A DNA stretch of 37,916 nucleotides from Candidatus Omnitrophota bacterium (GTDB taxonomy: Bacteria > Omnitrophota > Gorgyraeia > Velamenicoccales > Velamenicoccaceae), in contig JACRLT010000042.1 in assembly GCA_016235185.1 (NCBI GenBank), forward strand, positions 1 to 37,916, written 5' to 3'. Positions within the stretch are counted from its first letter, which is position 1, and each line of letters begins with the position of its first letter. Shown piece by piece: positions 13,691 through 21,097 of the stretch. Under the pieces are notes generated by a model, which saw only the letters and a program-made list of their open reading frames with translations, did not search any database and was not told the origin of the DNA. Both the position numbers and the translations under genes were made by a program.

Positions 13691-15730
13691 TTAAAAAACC
13701 ACGTCTTTTTCCAATGTATTATTATTCTCATTCGTCTCAATAACCTTATTGAGTGGATCAATGACGGCTCGTATTTTATGCGTGCCTGAAAGCACCTGCG
13801 GCTGAACTACGGTTACGCCTGCCGGCTGGCGGAATGACTGATTGGCCAGGGTGCTTAGGCCATAGGTCCATTTAAGGGTTCCGTCTATATAGATATACAG
13901 ATGCCCCTGGCCTAAAGGAGACTCTACCTTGCCGATATTGCCTATTTTTATAGAAAGCTTACCCACATCGCTGTATATATTAAATATCGTAAGATCAGGC
14001 CTGGTGACAGTTATGCCGTCCGAATAACCAACTGAACTCCATAACCCGGCGCCGTTCTTGGCTTTGACGGAAAAGAAATATGTCTTCCCTTGCTGCAATG
14101 CCAGATTGCCGGCCGTGACATAAATATACTTTCCTGCCGAGGTCCAGTTTCTGACAACCGTGCCAGTAGCTGAATCCTGGGTGATTTTATACTGATACTC
14201 CGCAATACCTGATTCAGGATCAAAAGATGACCATGACGCATAAAGCTGATCTACTGAAGCGGTGTATTGCCCGTTATCTGCTACAGCTGGCTGGATGGGA
14301 GGGGTAAAACTTATATTTTGAATAACTGGCACACCCGGACCTCCGTCTAATTTAGTCGGGTCATAGCCTGTTTTAGCAAAAACAAAATAAACAGAAGCTA
14401 ATGCTGCCTGACAATTTAAAGTATTGTGTCCTGTGCCTGTAGGAACTCCCCCAGCCACACTTTTATTAAGATAATAAGAAGCATACGGCGCAATCTTCGA
14501 TGCTAAATCATCAGCCGGAATAATAAAATAAGCCTCTAAACTTGCAACTAAAACATTATACTTATTAAGATAAGCCTGCGCCTTTTCATAAGCTCCTCTT
14601 TGGGCATAGTTTTGAGCCGCTCTCAAATAAGCTAGCGCCATTTGAGCAGACCATTCTACAGAGCCATAATCGCCAGTCTGAGCTCCAGGCTGAACAGGCG
14701 TGAAACGAAATAACATAAGATTATTCTGGTTATCAAAAAATGCGGTCTTTTGCTCAATAGCCCCAAACATGGCATCGATTTCCGCATCTCTTGCTTGTTG
14801 GGTGCTGCCAAAATTAGAATCTGCGAACATCATTGACAAGGACGCGAAGGCAGTCACGTCGGTGGGCATATAGCTAGAATCACTTTTAACCCAAGTCGTG
14901 CCATTAAAAGTAGCTGCCGCACGATAAAGATGAGTGGTTTTATCATACATATTGATAAGCCATTTTTTAAGAGAAGTAACGGCCGCGCTATATTTTACGT
15001 CCTGCGTGATCTGGTACAACGCCTCAAATGCATAAAGAGCGCGCTCATTCTGCTCTGTAGATTTTATCTTCCATAAAACATCAAGCCCTTGAGGATTCCA
15101 GACGCCTATGGGCGCGAAACGAATCCCGCCATCAACATCCTGAAGTGCCAATAAGTAGCTTCCCAAGAGAACAGCTAAATTTTTATAGTCCAGCTTTAAA
15201 GTTTTTTGATAGGCGCAAAGGGCGTATTCAATCAAACACGCCGTAGCGCCTGTATCAACCGACCAATCCCAGGTATTCCACCAATTAGCAACATTACGCC
15301 CTAAAATTCTAACGACGCCCCATGTTCCATTTTTTACATTAAAAGCGCTTGTCGTTGCAAATAAAGGATTGTTAGGATCGGTTAATTGCTTGAAATAGGC
15401 GACATAAGTATCTAATATCGTTGTGTCCGCGTTATCCAAAGCAATCGTTCCCAAAATTGTTTGATCATAAGCCCAAGAGCCGTAATTTATCAGTGCTTCT
15501 TCGCCGGGCGTAAGGCCTCCCAAACTGATCATATAACTTCTGGTCAAGCCTTTGAATTCCGGAGGGACACCAACAGTTTTTTCTATAAAGTATTTTATGT
15601 AGGGAGAGCCTGTTTTATAGAGCGGAGCTTTGGTGTACGTAACGCCCGCCAAACATATTACGGGTACAGTTGATAAGGCAAAAAAAGAGGATAAAACAAA
15701 AAACAAAATGCCGCGTTTGAAGTTATTCAT
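13691..15730 (-). CDS. Secreted (alpha/alpha)-toroid, Fn3-like and CARDB multidomain protein
   Basis: Exported protein of 679 aa, possibly a carbohydrate-active enzyme or adhesin; activity is not proven. Seen: signal peptide at about 1-29 ending near CLAG; a long helical-repeat region (about 60-420) with features of six-hairpin glycosidase-like toroids (NWWNTWDWSVDTGATACLI, LQDVDGGIRFAP, TEQNERALYAFEALYQIT, GSVEWSAQMALAYLRAAQ). Next is an Fn3-like module (about 475-575) with YSDGITV at its end. Last is a CARDB-type beta domain to the C-terminus (GTHKIRAVIDPLNKVIETNENNNT). The Fn3-like module is nearly the same as three modules in the gene at 16672-17775. It overlaps the PilZ gene by 4 bp and is under the riboswitch at 16437-16519. 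Confidence 0.82.
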   Translation of the reverse strand: MNNFKRGILFFVLSSFFALSTVPVICLAGVTYTKAPLYKTGSPYIKYFIEKTVGVPPEFKGLTRSYMISLGGLTPGEEALINYGSWAYDQTILGTIALDNADTTILDTYVAYFKQLTDPNNPLFATTSAFNVKNGTWGVVRILGRNVANWWNTWDWSVDTGATACLIEYALCAYQKTLKLDYKNLAVLLGSYLLALQDVDGGIRFAPIGVWNPQGLDVLWKIKSTEQNERALYAFEALYQITQDVKYSAAVTSLKKWLINMYDKTTHLYRAAATFNGTTWVKSDSSYMPTDVTAFASLSMMFADSNFGSTQQARDAEIDAMFGAIEQKTAFFDNQNNLMLFRFTPVQPGAQTGDYGSVEWSAQMALAYLRAAQNYAQRGAYEKAQAYLNKYNVLVASLEAYFIIPADDLASKIAPYASYYLNKSVAGGVPTGTGHNTLNCQAALASVYFVFAKTGYDPTKLDGGPGVPVIQNISFTPPIQPAVADNGQYTASVDQLYASWSSFDPESGIAEYQYKITQDSATGTVVRNWTSAGKYIYVTAGNLALQQGKTYFFSVKAKNGAGLWSSVGYSDGITVTRPDLTIFNIYSDVGKLSIKIGNIGKVESPLGQGHLYIYIDGTLKWTYGLSTLANQSFRQPAGVTVVQPQVLSGTHKIRAVIDPLNKVIETNENNNTLEKDVVF

Positions 15731-16362
15731 TTTGCGTCTCCTTTTTTGGTATTATTGAATTCTTCGGTACCGGAATAGAAATACGTTTTGTTCGTTTTTA
15801 GAATGTCCTGGAAAAATTTTTCTTTATCGCTCACATAGGTCAACTCAATGCCTGTCACAAACCCGCCCTGGGCTTTATCTTCTTTTGTCCATGCGACCCT
15901 GCCAAACATTAAAATATTCGTTTCATCTTTTGCTTTTATAGAAAGCTCCAAACGGGCCGCAGGCGCAAAATATCTGGGTAAGATAAGCTGAATGCCGCAT
16001 GCCGACACATTGGTCGTCTCGGCAGGCGTATGCGTGTCGCATGATTCCAAAATTCGGCACGCCAGTTGCAGATCCTGGGATATGCGGGGAAATTTGCGTC
16101 TTTCCGCAGACTCTTCCGATGCTTTCTTTTTCATTAATTCTTCCGATTTCTCTTTAAAATCATTGGCGGACCTGACATTTTCGCCGTCGAAACCATTTTC
16201 GAAAGCAAAATCCACCAGCGCCTGCAGAATTTCGTTATGAGAGAACTTGCGGCCTGTTGAAAAAAGGGCGTCCTTGCCTATCTTATCCAAAAAATCTACC
16301 TGCTGGCGATTCAGCATGGTAATGACTCTGTGCTTTAAATCCTGCTGGCGTTCTTCCTTCAT
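15727..16362 (-). CDS. PilZ-domain c-di-GMP-binding protein with N-terminal RHH-like segment
   Basis: A c-di-GMP receptor of unknown target. Seen: 211 aa; a PilZ domain at about 87-200 with both binding motifs intact, RKFPR at 89-93 (RxxxR) and NVSACG at 118-123 ((D/N)xSxxG). The first 60 residues (HRVITMLNRQQVDFLDKIGK..., SHNEILQALVDFAFE) have the strand-helix-helix pattern of ribbon-helix-helix DNA-binding domains. A charged linker (65-86) joins the two. DNA binding is inference. It is the first gene after riboswitch 1 and its end overlaps the secreted toroid gene by 4 bp, so c-di-GMP would act on this transcript at the RNA level and on this protein directly. Confidence 0.85.
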   Translation of the reverse strand: MKEERQQDLKHRVITMLNRQQVDFLDKIGKDALFSTGRKFSHNEILQALVDFAFENGFDGENVRSANDFKEKSEELMKKKASEESAERRKFPRISQDLQLACRILESCDTHTPAETTNVSACGIQLILPRYFAPAARLELSIKAKDETNILMFGRVAWTKEDKAQGGFVTGIELTYVSDKEKFFQDILKTNKTYFYSGTEEFNNTKKGDAK

Positions 16363-16387
16363 GCTCCCTGTCCTTTCCTAAAAGAAA

Positions 16388-16415
16388 AAGCCCTCAAGGC
16401 AAACCTCAAGGGCTT
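16388..16415 (-). terminator. Expression-platform terminator of riboswitch 1
   Basis: On the minus strand AAGCCCTTGAGG pairs with CCTTGAGGGCTT (12 bp with two G-U pairs) around loop TTTG. It is followed by TTTCTTTT and lies 25 bp before the PilZ start codon. Sitting just downstream of the aptamer, it is the natural on/off switch. Confidence 0.88.
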
Positions 16416-16436
16416 TTCGTCAATTCAACCCTCTTT

Positions 16437-16519
16437 GGCAACGCAGCCCCCCGATATTGTATCGGGACTGTCGCTTTGCGTCCCAAGATTACTCTTGGTT
16501 TGCCTTTATCAGTAGGTGC
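16437..16519 (-). promoter_or_regulatory. c-di-GMP-I (GEMM) riboswitch 1, upstream of the PilZ gene
   Basis: Read on the minus strand, the conserved GEMM elements appear in order. They are AAAGGCAAACC, a stem CCAAGA-GTAA-TCTTGG with a GNRA loop, GGGACGCAAAGC, a second stem CCGATA...TATCGG, and the closing GGCTGCGTTGCC that pairs back to the GGCAA of the start. These match the known c-di-GMP class I aptamer core. A terminator follows directly. Control of PilZ and the secreted toroid protein by c-di-GMP is the straightforward reading; whether the ligand turns it on or off is not decided by eye. Confidence 0.9.
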
Positions 16520-16550
16520 TTTTTACCAAATTATCAAATGTGCGATTTAC

Positions 16551-16556
16551 ATTATA
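16551..16556 (-). promoter_or_regulatory. -10 box (TATAAT) for the riboswitch 1 transcript
   Basis: A perfect TATAAT on the minus strand places the transcript start near 16544, about 25 nt before the aptamer. No good -35 box is seen at 16-18 bp spacing. Confidence 0.5.
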
Positions 16557-16569
16557 AGATTAACATAGG

Positions 16570-16587
16570 AAAAAGGCTTTTCAAGCC
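16570..16587 (-). terminator. Short intrinsic terminator after the broken Fn3-repeat gene
   Basis: On the minus strand GGCTT-GAA-AAGCC (16587-16575) is followed by TTTTT. It lies 85 bp after the stop at 16672 and just before the next promoter. The stem is only 5 bp. Confidence 0.55.
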
Positions 16588-16671
16588 AACAACATAAGCC
16601 AAAAGAAAACGCTTTCTTGAAAAATATATCAAAAGGGCCGCTCTTCGCAAGATTCAATAAACGTTTGTTTT

Positions 16672-17775
16672 CTACGACACAGTAATCCCGTTAGAATAAC
16701 CTACCGCGCTCCATGTGCCGGCGCCGTTCTTGGCCTTGACGCTGAAATAGTAGGATTTTCCTGGTATAAGATTCAAACCTGTCACCATATATCCTGTTTC
16801 AGTGCCTACGGATGTCCAGCCTTTGATGACAATGCCTGTTGGCGAATTCTGGGTGATCCTGAACTGGTAAGCAGCTATTCCGGATTCCGCATCTTCAGAA
16901 TACCAGCTTCCTACAAGGGCTTTAGTAGCAGCAACATACTCTCCGCCAACCCTCGGTGTCATCGGAGCCGTTGTATCAACCTTGATGCCGTTACTAAAAC
17001 CCACCTCACTCCACAGCCCTGCACCGTTCTTGGCTTTGACGCTGAAATAGTAGGTCTTGCCGTTTTTCAAAGTTAAACCTGTAAGTGCAACAGAGCGCAC
17101 AGTGCCTGTAGAAGTCCAGTCTTTTATAATTGCTCCTGTAATAGAATCCTGTAGTATCTGGTATTGATACTCAGCGATTCCTGAAATAGAATCATATGCG
17201 CCCCAAGATGCAGAAAGCTTAGAGGCAGAGGTGGTATAGTTACCAGCATCGCCTACCGTAGGTTTACTAGGTGGAGTGGTATCTACGGTTATGCCGTTAG
17301 AATAACCTATTCCACTCCACAACCCGACACCATTTTTTGCCTTGACGCAGAAATAATATCTCTTGCCATTAATCAAGCTAAGAGCACCCGCTGTTACATA
17401 ATTGTAATTTTGGGTTGACGTCCAGTCTCGAATTACAATTCCTGTGGCTGAATCCTGCCTTATTTGATACATATATTCACTAACGCCTGATTCAGTATCG
17501 GAAGATGTCCATGAAGAATATAATTGGCTTGTTGATCTTGAAAAACTATTTGCTGTAACGACAGGTGTAGTAGGAGGTGTTATGTCTACTCCTACAATTA
17601 TCGGAACCTGCACAATAACATAAGCACCTTGAGTATCACTTGCACTAATTGACAACAAATACAACCCAGGCGCAACAGCCCCCTGCCATATCAGAGTGCC
17701 TGATACATCCGTAGGCGAATTAACATATTTATCCATCGTGAATTGGCCCGGCAAGCCGCTTATGCCAAGATTCAA
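16672..17775 (-). pseudogene. 3' part of a frameshifted secreted Ig/Fn3-repeat protein
   Basis: This frame continues the protein begun at 18739 after a frameshift. Its apparent TTG start is internal: the frame stays open upstream to 17898 and still encodes family sequence (VALPISAHRSFGAPSNLNLG) before that TTG. Seen: one He_PIG/cadherin-like Ig module, then three Fn3-like modules of about 95 residues. Each has the pattern SWxxxDxxSGIxEYxYxI, DSATG-type turn, W-TS and KxYYFxVKAKNGxGLWS, ending in NGI-V. The same module occurs once in the secreted toroid protein (13691-15730). It lacks its own signal peptide, promoter and ribosome-binding site, so it would be translated only by recoding. Mutation and assembly error are the alternatives. 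Confidence 0.75.
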
Positions 17776-17823
17776 ATTAGACGGCGCGCCAAAACTCCTG
17801 TGCGCGCTGATAGGCAGCGCAAC
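17661..17823. repeat. 163-bp direct repeat, copy A
   Basis: Identical to 18139-18301 except for C instead of G at 17681. It encodes part of an Ig-like module (NLGISGLPGQFTMDKYVN and flanks). Such identity between protein repeats points to a recent duplication, gene conversion or mis-assembly. Confidence 0.93.
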
Positions 17824-18739
17824 AAGTGTATTGGCCTTGGGCGTATGGTTTCCAGATAAGGTTAGCTGCGGCGCGCGGGCCTGGGCTAGCGGGATTGGTT
17901 ACCATCTGAAGCGCAGCGCCGGGCAAGCCGACAACCTCTGTTAGGACAATCTTACTTGAGTTATCAAGAGCGTTGACACCTATGGGTATTATGGCGTCAA
18001 CATTAGTGGCTAAGAATTGTGTTTTTAATTCATCAAATACAGGCGCAGGATATGCGGTGGTGCCTGAGACTACTAGTACTGGCACTGAAAGCGTGGAATA
18101 AGCGCCCTGGGTATCTGATACCTCTATCTTTAAGGTATACAACCCAGGCGCAACAGCCGCCTGCCATATCAGAGTGCCTGATACATCCGTAGGCGAATTA
18201 ACATATTTATCCATCGTGAATTGGCCCGGCAAGCCGCTTATGCCAAGATTCAAATTAGACGGCGCGCCAAAACTCCTGTGCGCGCTGATAGGCAGCGCAA
18301 CTGGGCTTATTGTCGGAGATAAGTTTTGAGGGCCATTTACAAAGATCTCAAAAGTAGTTGAAATACTATTATTACCAGAGAGCATATCTATGCCATAAAC
18401 CCTGCATGTATAATTTCCCGGAGCCGGGTTTTGCAATATCAAATTAGCCGCAGCCCTTGGCCCGGGAGTAGAGAGATTAGTTACATACTGCAGACTCGCT
18501 CCGGGCACGCCTGAAATATTCAACGCAACACGACTCCCATTCCCTAAGGAATTCACACCTATAGGTATTACTGTAATTGCATTGGCCTGTACAAATTGAG
18601 TCTTGAGTTCATCGAAGAACAAACTCTGAGGACCAAAGACTTGAGCAAAACAATTTTTCAAAACCGTTGGATTAAAAATGACAGATATTAACAATAAACA
18701 AACCAATACTTCAACTCCCCTGCTCTTTAAAATCCTCAT
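17777..18739 (-). pseudogene. 5' part of a frameshifted secreted Ig/Fn3-repeat protein, under riboswitch 2
   Basis: Secreted protein: signal peptide or anchor at about 9-33 (VLVCLLLISVIFNPTVL), then two copies of a roughly 75-residue module. Copy 1 starts FFDELKTQFVQANAITVI and copy 2 VFDELKTQFLATNVDAII; each ends PGPRAAANLI. An Ig-like module (LPGQFTMDKYVN) lies between them. After the second PGPRAAANLI the frame gives unrelated residues and stops at 17777. The -1/+1 frame instead reads APQLTLSG-x-H-TP and VALPISAHRSFG, as in the first module. The frame switch therefore lies between 17780 and 17898, and about 30 residues of copy 2 also appear deleted. The ATG at 18739 has GGAGG five bases upstream. 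Confidence 0.78.
18139..18301. repeat. 163-bp direct repeat, copy B
   Basis: Matches 17661-17823 with one mismatch (G at 18159). The matching ends just where the sequences must diverge to encode different module linkers. The two copies are 478 bp apart (start to start). Confidence 0.93.
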
Positions 18740-18795
18740 GCATCCTCCTGGTTTTTAAAAATGTTATTAAATGAATTTCAAAAAAATCGGCACAA

Positions 18796-18837
18796 AAAAT
18801 AAAAAACCGCCAGAATTGTTCTTCGGCAGTTCGGCGG
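18796..18837 (-). terminator. Expression-platform terminator of riboswitch 2
   Basis: On the minus strand CCGCC (18837-18833) pairs with GGCGG (18811-18807), extended by GAA/TTC. TTTTTTATTTTTT follows. It lies between the aptamer and the ATG at 18739, leaving about 60 nt of T-rich leader. Confidence 0.8.
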
Positions 18838-18865
18838 CCCTAGGTATTCATTCCACGTTATCGAT

Positions 18866-18981
18866 GCGTCCGGCGATCAATAGGTAACGCGTTACCTTTA
18901 GACCCGTAACTTTGCGTCCCAAGGTTTCCCTTCACGCCACAAAAATTGGCGCGTCCTTTCGGAGGTTTGCCTCCGCCACGC
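18866..18981 (-). promoter_or_regulatory. c-di-GMP-I (GEMM) riboswitch 2, with an expanded first stem
   Basis: On the minus strand: P1 strand GCGTGGCG, GGAGGCAAACC, an AAGG-GAAA-CCTT stem with a GNRA loop, GGGACGCAAAG, TTACGGGTCTAAAGG, the palindrome AGGTAACGCGTTACCT, then TGATCGCCGGACGC, which closes P1. These match the c-di-GMP class I core. Unlike the usual form, about 31 nt sit between CAAACC and the AAGG-GAAA-CCTT stem. They can fold as two more hairpins (TCC-GAAA-GGA and CGCGCC...GGCGTG). A terminator follows. It precedes the broken Ig/Fn3-repeat gene. Confidence 0.75.
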
Positions 18982-19000
18982 TTACTGGCGGACCCGCCAA

Positions 19001-19006
19001 AGTATA
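19001..19006 (-). promoter_or_regulatory. -10 box (TATACT) for the riboswitch 2 transcript
   Basis: TATACT on the minus strand would start transcription near 18994, about 13 nt before the aptamer. The gap 18740-19118 otherwise holds only the riboswitch, its terminator and a GGCGG-rich palindrome (18986-18999). No convincing -35 box is seen. Confidence 0.4.
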
Positions 19007-19118
19007 ATGGCGGATTTTCGGATATATGTTACACGTATACAGAAAATAACATTAAATTATTTCAAAAACCAGTGTATTTTAAGATTTTCGGGAAAGCGCT
19101 TCCTTGGCAGGCGGTTAC

Positions 19119-19652
19119 TTACTCCAGGGGGGAGAGTTGCAGGATAGAAAAAACACCTTCTAAGGTTTGTGAATTAGGCTTGGCGTTTAACTGGAATTTT
19201 TTGATACGCAGCAAAGAAAGAGAATTTTCAATGGCATAAATAAACTTCATATAGGCGTCGCTTGTGCCTTTAACCCTCAATTCAACTGTTATCCCCTTAA
19301 CTTTACCGGGATCTTTTTCAGCCATATCAGGCCTTATGTCCACAATATGAACACCGGAGGCCCCTGCCAAATCTTCGAATTCAGACAGAATGCCCGCAAG
19401 AGCATCTTGTTCAATACGGGACATTTTAAAAGAAGCATAAAATTTCTCATATTTTTCTTGAATATCTCTTTTGCTAGCCAGTAACTTTGTGTATCTTAAG
19501 AACTTGCCGCGTGTAATTCGTATTTCTCCATTCAGCCTGGCATTCTCCGTTAAGGTAGGTATTATAAGAAAATTAAAAACAATTCCAGCTGTTATCAGAC
19601 CGGCCGCAACTGATAATATTATCTTTTCTTTCTGTGTCAAAAATTTCAGCAT
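19119..19652 (-). CDS. GspM/PilO-like inner-membrane secretion protein
   Basis: Part of the inner-membrane platform that pairs with the GspL-like protein. Seen: 177 aa; a short cytoplasmic N-terminus (LKFLTQKEKI); one membrane segment at about 12-32 (IILSVAAGLITAGIVFNFLII); a coiled coil to about 75; and a ferredoxin-like periplasmic domain (GVHIVDIRPD, GITVELRVKGTSDAYMKFIYAIE). This layout fits both GspM and PilO; the context of a Gsp operon favours GspM. It is the last gene of the long gspE operon, 1 bp after the GspL-like gene. The riboswitch 2 promoter region follows. Confidence 0.82.
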   Translation of the reverse strand: MLKFLTQKEKIILSVAAGLITAGIVFNFLIIPTLTENARLNGEIRITRGKFLRYTKLLASKRDIQEKYEKFYASFKMSRIEQDALAGILSEFEDLAGASGVHIVDIRPDMAEKDPGKVKGITVELRVKGTSDAYMKFIYAIENSLSLLRIKKFQLNAKPNSQTLEGVFSILQLSPLE

Positions 19653-19653
19653 A

Positions 19654-21093
19654 TCACTTGCCTGTCTTTAAACACGTTACCTCGAAATCTATCACTTCCC
19701 CCGAAGGCGTTCTTCTTTTAGTAGCATATTCAAGCTTGACGCTAAATTTTTTTAACGTTTCGGAACTACCAAGCCTGCGCACCAATTCAGATACAGCATT
19801 AATCTCTTGACTTTGGCCGCGCAGAATAACCTGCCTGGCCTCTTCGTAGCTAAAATTTAATAAGAACATCTTTTCAGGTAGGATCTCATGCAATTCGGAC
19901 AAAACATCTAAGCCTGTAGGCTTCTTGGCGGATTCATTATCTAAAAGCTGCAGCCTATGCTCTATCTCCGCAAGGGGCTTGGCCTCATTCGCTATTTTAT
20001 TCAAGTCGCCTTTAAGCTCTCTCAAGTAAGCGGCCTTATTGTCAAGCATCTTAAAAACGCCTCCGGCCAACATAATGACACTTGCCAAAAAAAGAAAAAC
20101 TATTCTTAAAAAATCTTTGCGGCCTGATGCTCTTTTTATACCCTCCTTCATATCAAAAGGAAGCAGATTAATGGAATTGTCTATGTCCTTCAATCCAAAC
20201 CCAAAGAGACTAGCAAAAGAATGGCTTGAATAAGCGCTACTGTCGAGAAGCGCCTTTGGCATGCCGGCTTTATCGCCGCAAGAAATAATTTCAACAGGCA
20301 TAGCGCCTTTTTCCTTTAGCAATTGCTGAAATTCAACAGAAGCATTTTCGTGCCCCATTAATATTACTCTTGCCGGAGCAACGGAAGACACCTCCTTCGA
20401 ATAAGCGTCCTGGGTCTTTTTTATCTGATCTAGAAATAAATCCTGCCAATGCAGATTAGCCCTCGGGATATTAAAAGAACGGCTGAAAAGGACTTTTTCT
20501 TGAGATATAATCACCAGTTCCACGCGGGGCAACTCAACGTCAACAAGCATTACAACGCCAGGTTCGATTTGCTGCACGGCATGCCGATAAAAATTAGAAA
20601 GTCCATAAGAACTCAGAGCTATAGTAAGCGTTTTGGGCCTTAACTCCTGAAATAGCTCGAGGTATTTCTCTATAATGCTCTTATGCACAATAATCAAATT
20701 AATATCTGTATAACCTTCTTTGTCTGCTGAGATAACCTGGTATCCCACTGTCAACTCATGCGCAGGATAAGGCAGATAGCGGGAAGCCTGTAAATAGGCG
20801 ATTTTTTCTATTTCCTGCTGGTTTTGGGCCGGAATCTTTAAATACCGACAGGTGGCTTGATGGCACAATAAAGAGACAATAACGTGATCCCTGCAATAGT
20901 TTAATTTCTTAAAAATGCGCGCAACTTTTTCTTTTAAAACATTTTCGCCATCATCTAAAGAAACAGCCTCAACCTCCAAGCCGGCCACTTCCCTTTTGCC
21001 ATTGCGGCTTCTGACGTATTTGACGGCCTTAAAAAAATCGTCTGTCAATTGACAAACAAATAGTGTTTTCTTACTTTCAGTGTGTTTATACAT
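19654..21093 (-). CDS. GspL-like protein (PilM-type actin fold fused to PilN-type domain)
   Basis: Links the cytoplasmic ATPase GspE to the periplasmic platform. Seen: 479 aa; an N-terminal actin/PilM-like region to about residue 290, with VARIFKKLNYCRDHVIVSLL, the PilM-type EIEKIAYLQASRYLPYP and VVMLVDVELPRVELVII; a single membrane helix at about 330-350 (FLRIVFLFLASVIMLAGGVF); then a PilN-like coiled coil and small domain (LDVLSELHEILPEKMFLLNF). GspL proteins have this same composite layout. It is adjacent to gspK (4 bp) and gspM (1 bp). Confidence 0.85.
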   Translation of the reverse strand: MYKHTESKKTLFVCQLTDDFFKAVKYVRSRNGKREVAGLEVEAVSLDDGENVLKEKVARIFKKLNYCRDHVIVSLLCHQATCRYLKIPAQNQQEIEKIAYLQASRYLPYPAHELTVGYQVISADKEGYTDINLIIVHKSIIEKYLELFQELRPKTLTIALSSYGLSNFYRHAVQQIEPGVVMLVDVELPRVELVIISQEKVLFSRSFNIPRANLHWQDLFLDQIKKTQDAYSKEVSSVAPARVILMGHENASVEFQQLLKEKGAMPVEIISCGDKAGMPKALLDSSAYSSHSFASLFGFGLKDIDNSINLLPFDMKEGIKRASGRKDFLRIVFLFLASVIMLAGGVFKMLDNKAAYLRELKGDLNKIANEAKPLAEIEHRLQLLDNESAKKPTGLDVLSELHEILPEKMFLLNFSYEEARQVILRGQSQEINAVSELVRRLGSSETLKKFSVKLEYATKRRTPSGEVIDFEVTCLKTGK

Positions 21094-21097
21094 TTAT

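Noticed and set aside
16672-17775. A separate, intact gene starting at the TTG (MNLGISG...)
   Set aside because: The frame stays open upstream to 17898 and encodes the preceding module sequence. The TTG lies inside a module, has no signal peptide and no ribosome-binding site.
18986-18999. GGCGG palindrome (TGGCGGACCCGCCA) as an operator
   Set aside because: It lies in the 5' leader just before riboswitch 2 and could as well be an RNA stem. No matching site was seen elsewhere in the window.
18946-19239. 97-codon plus-strand frame over riboswitch 2 and the gspM end
   Set aside because: Antisense to the aptamer and to gspM; composition follows those elements and no ribosome-binding site precedes it.
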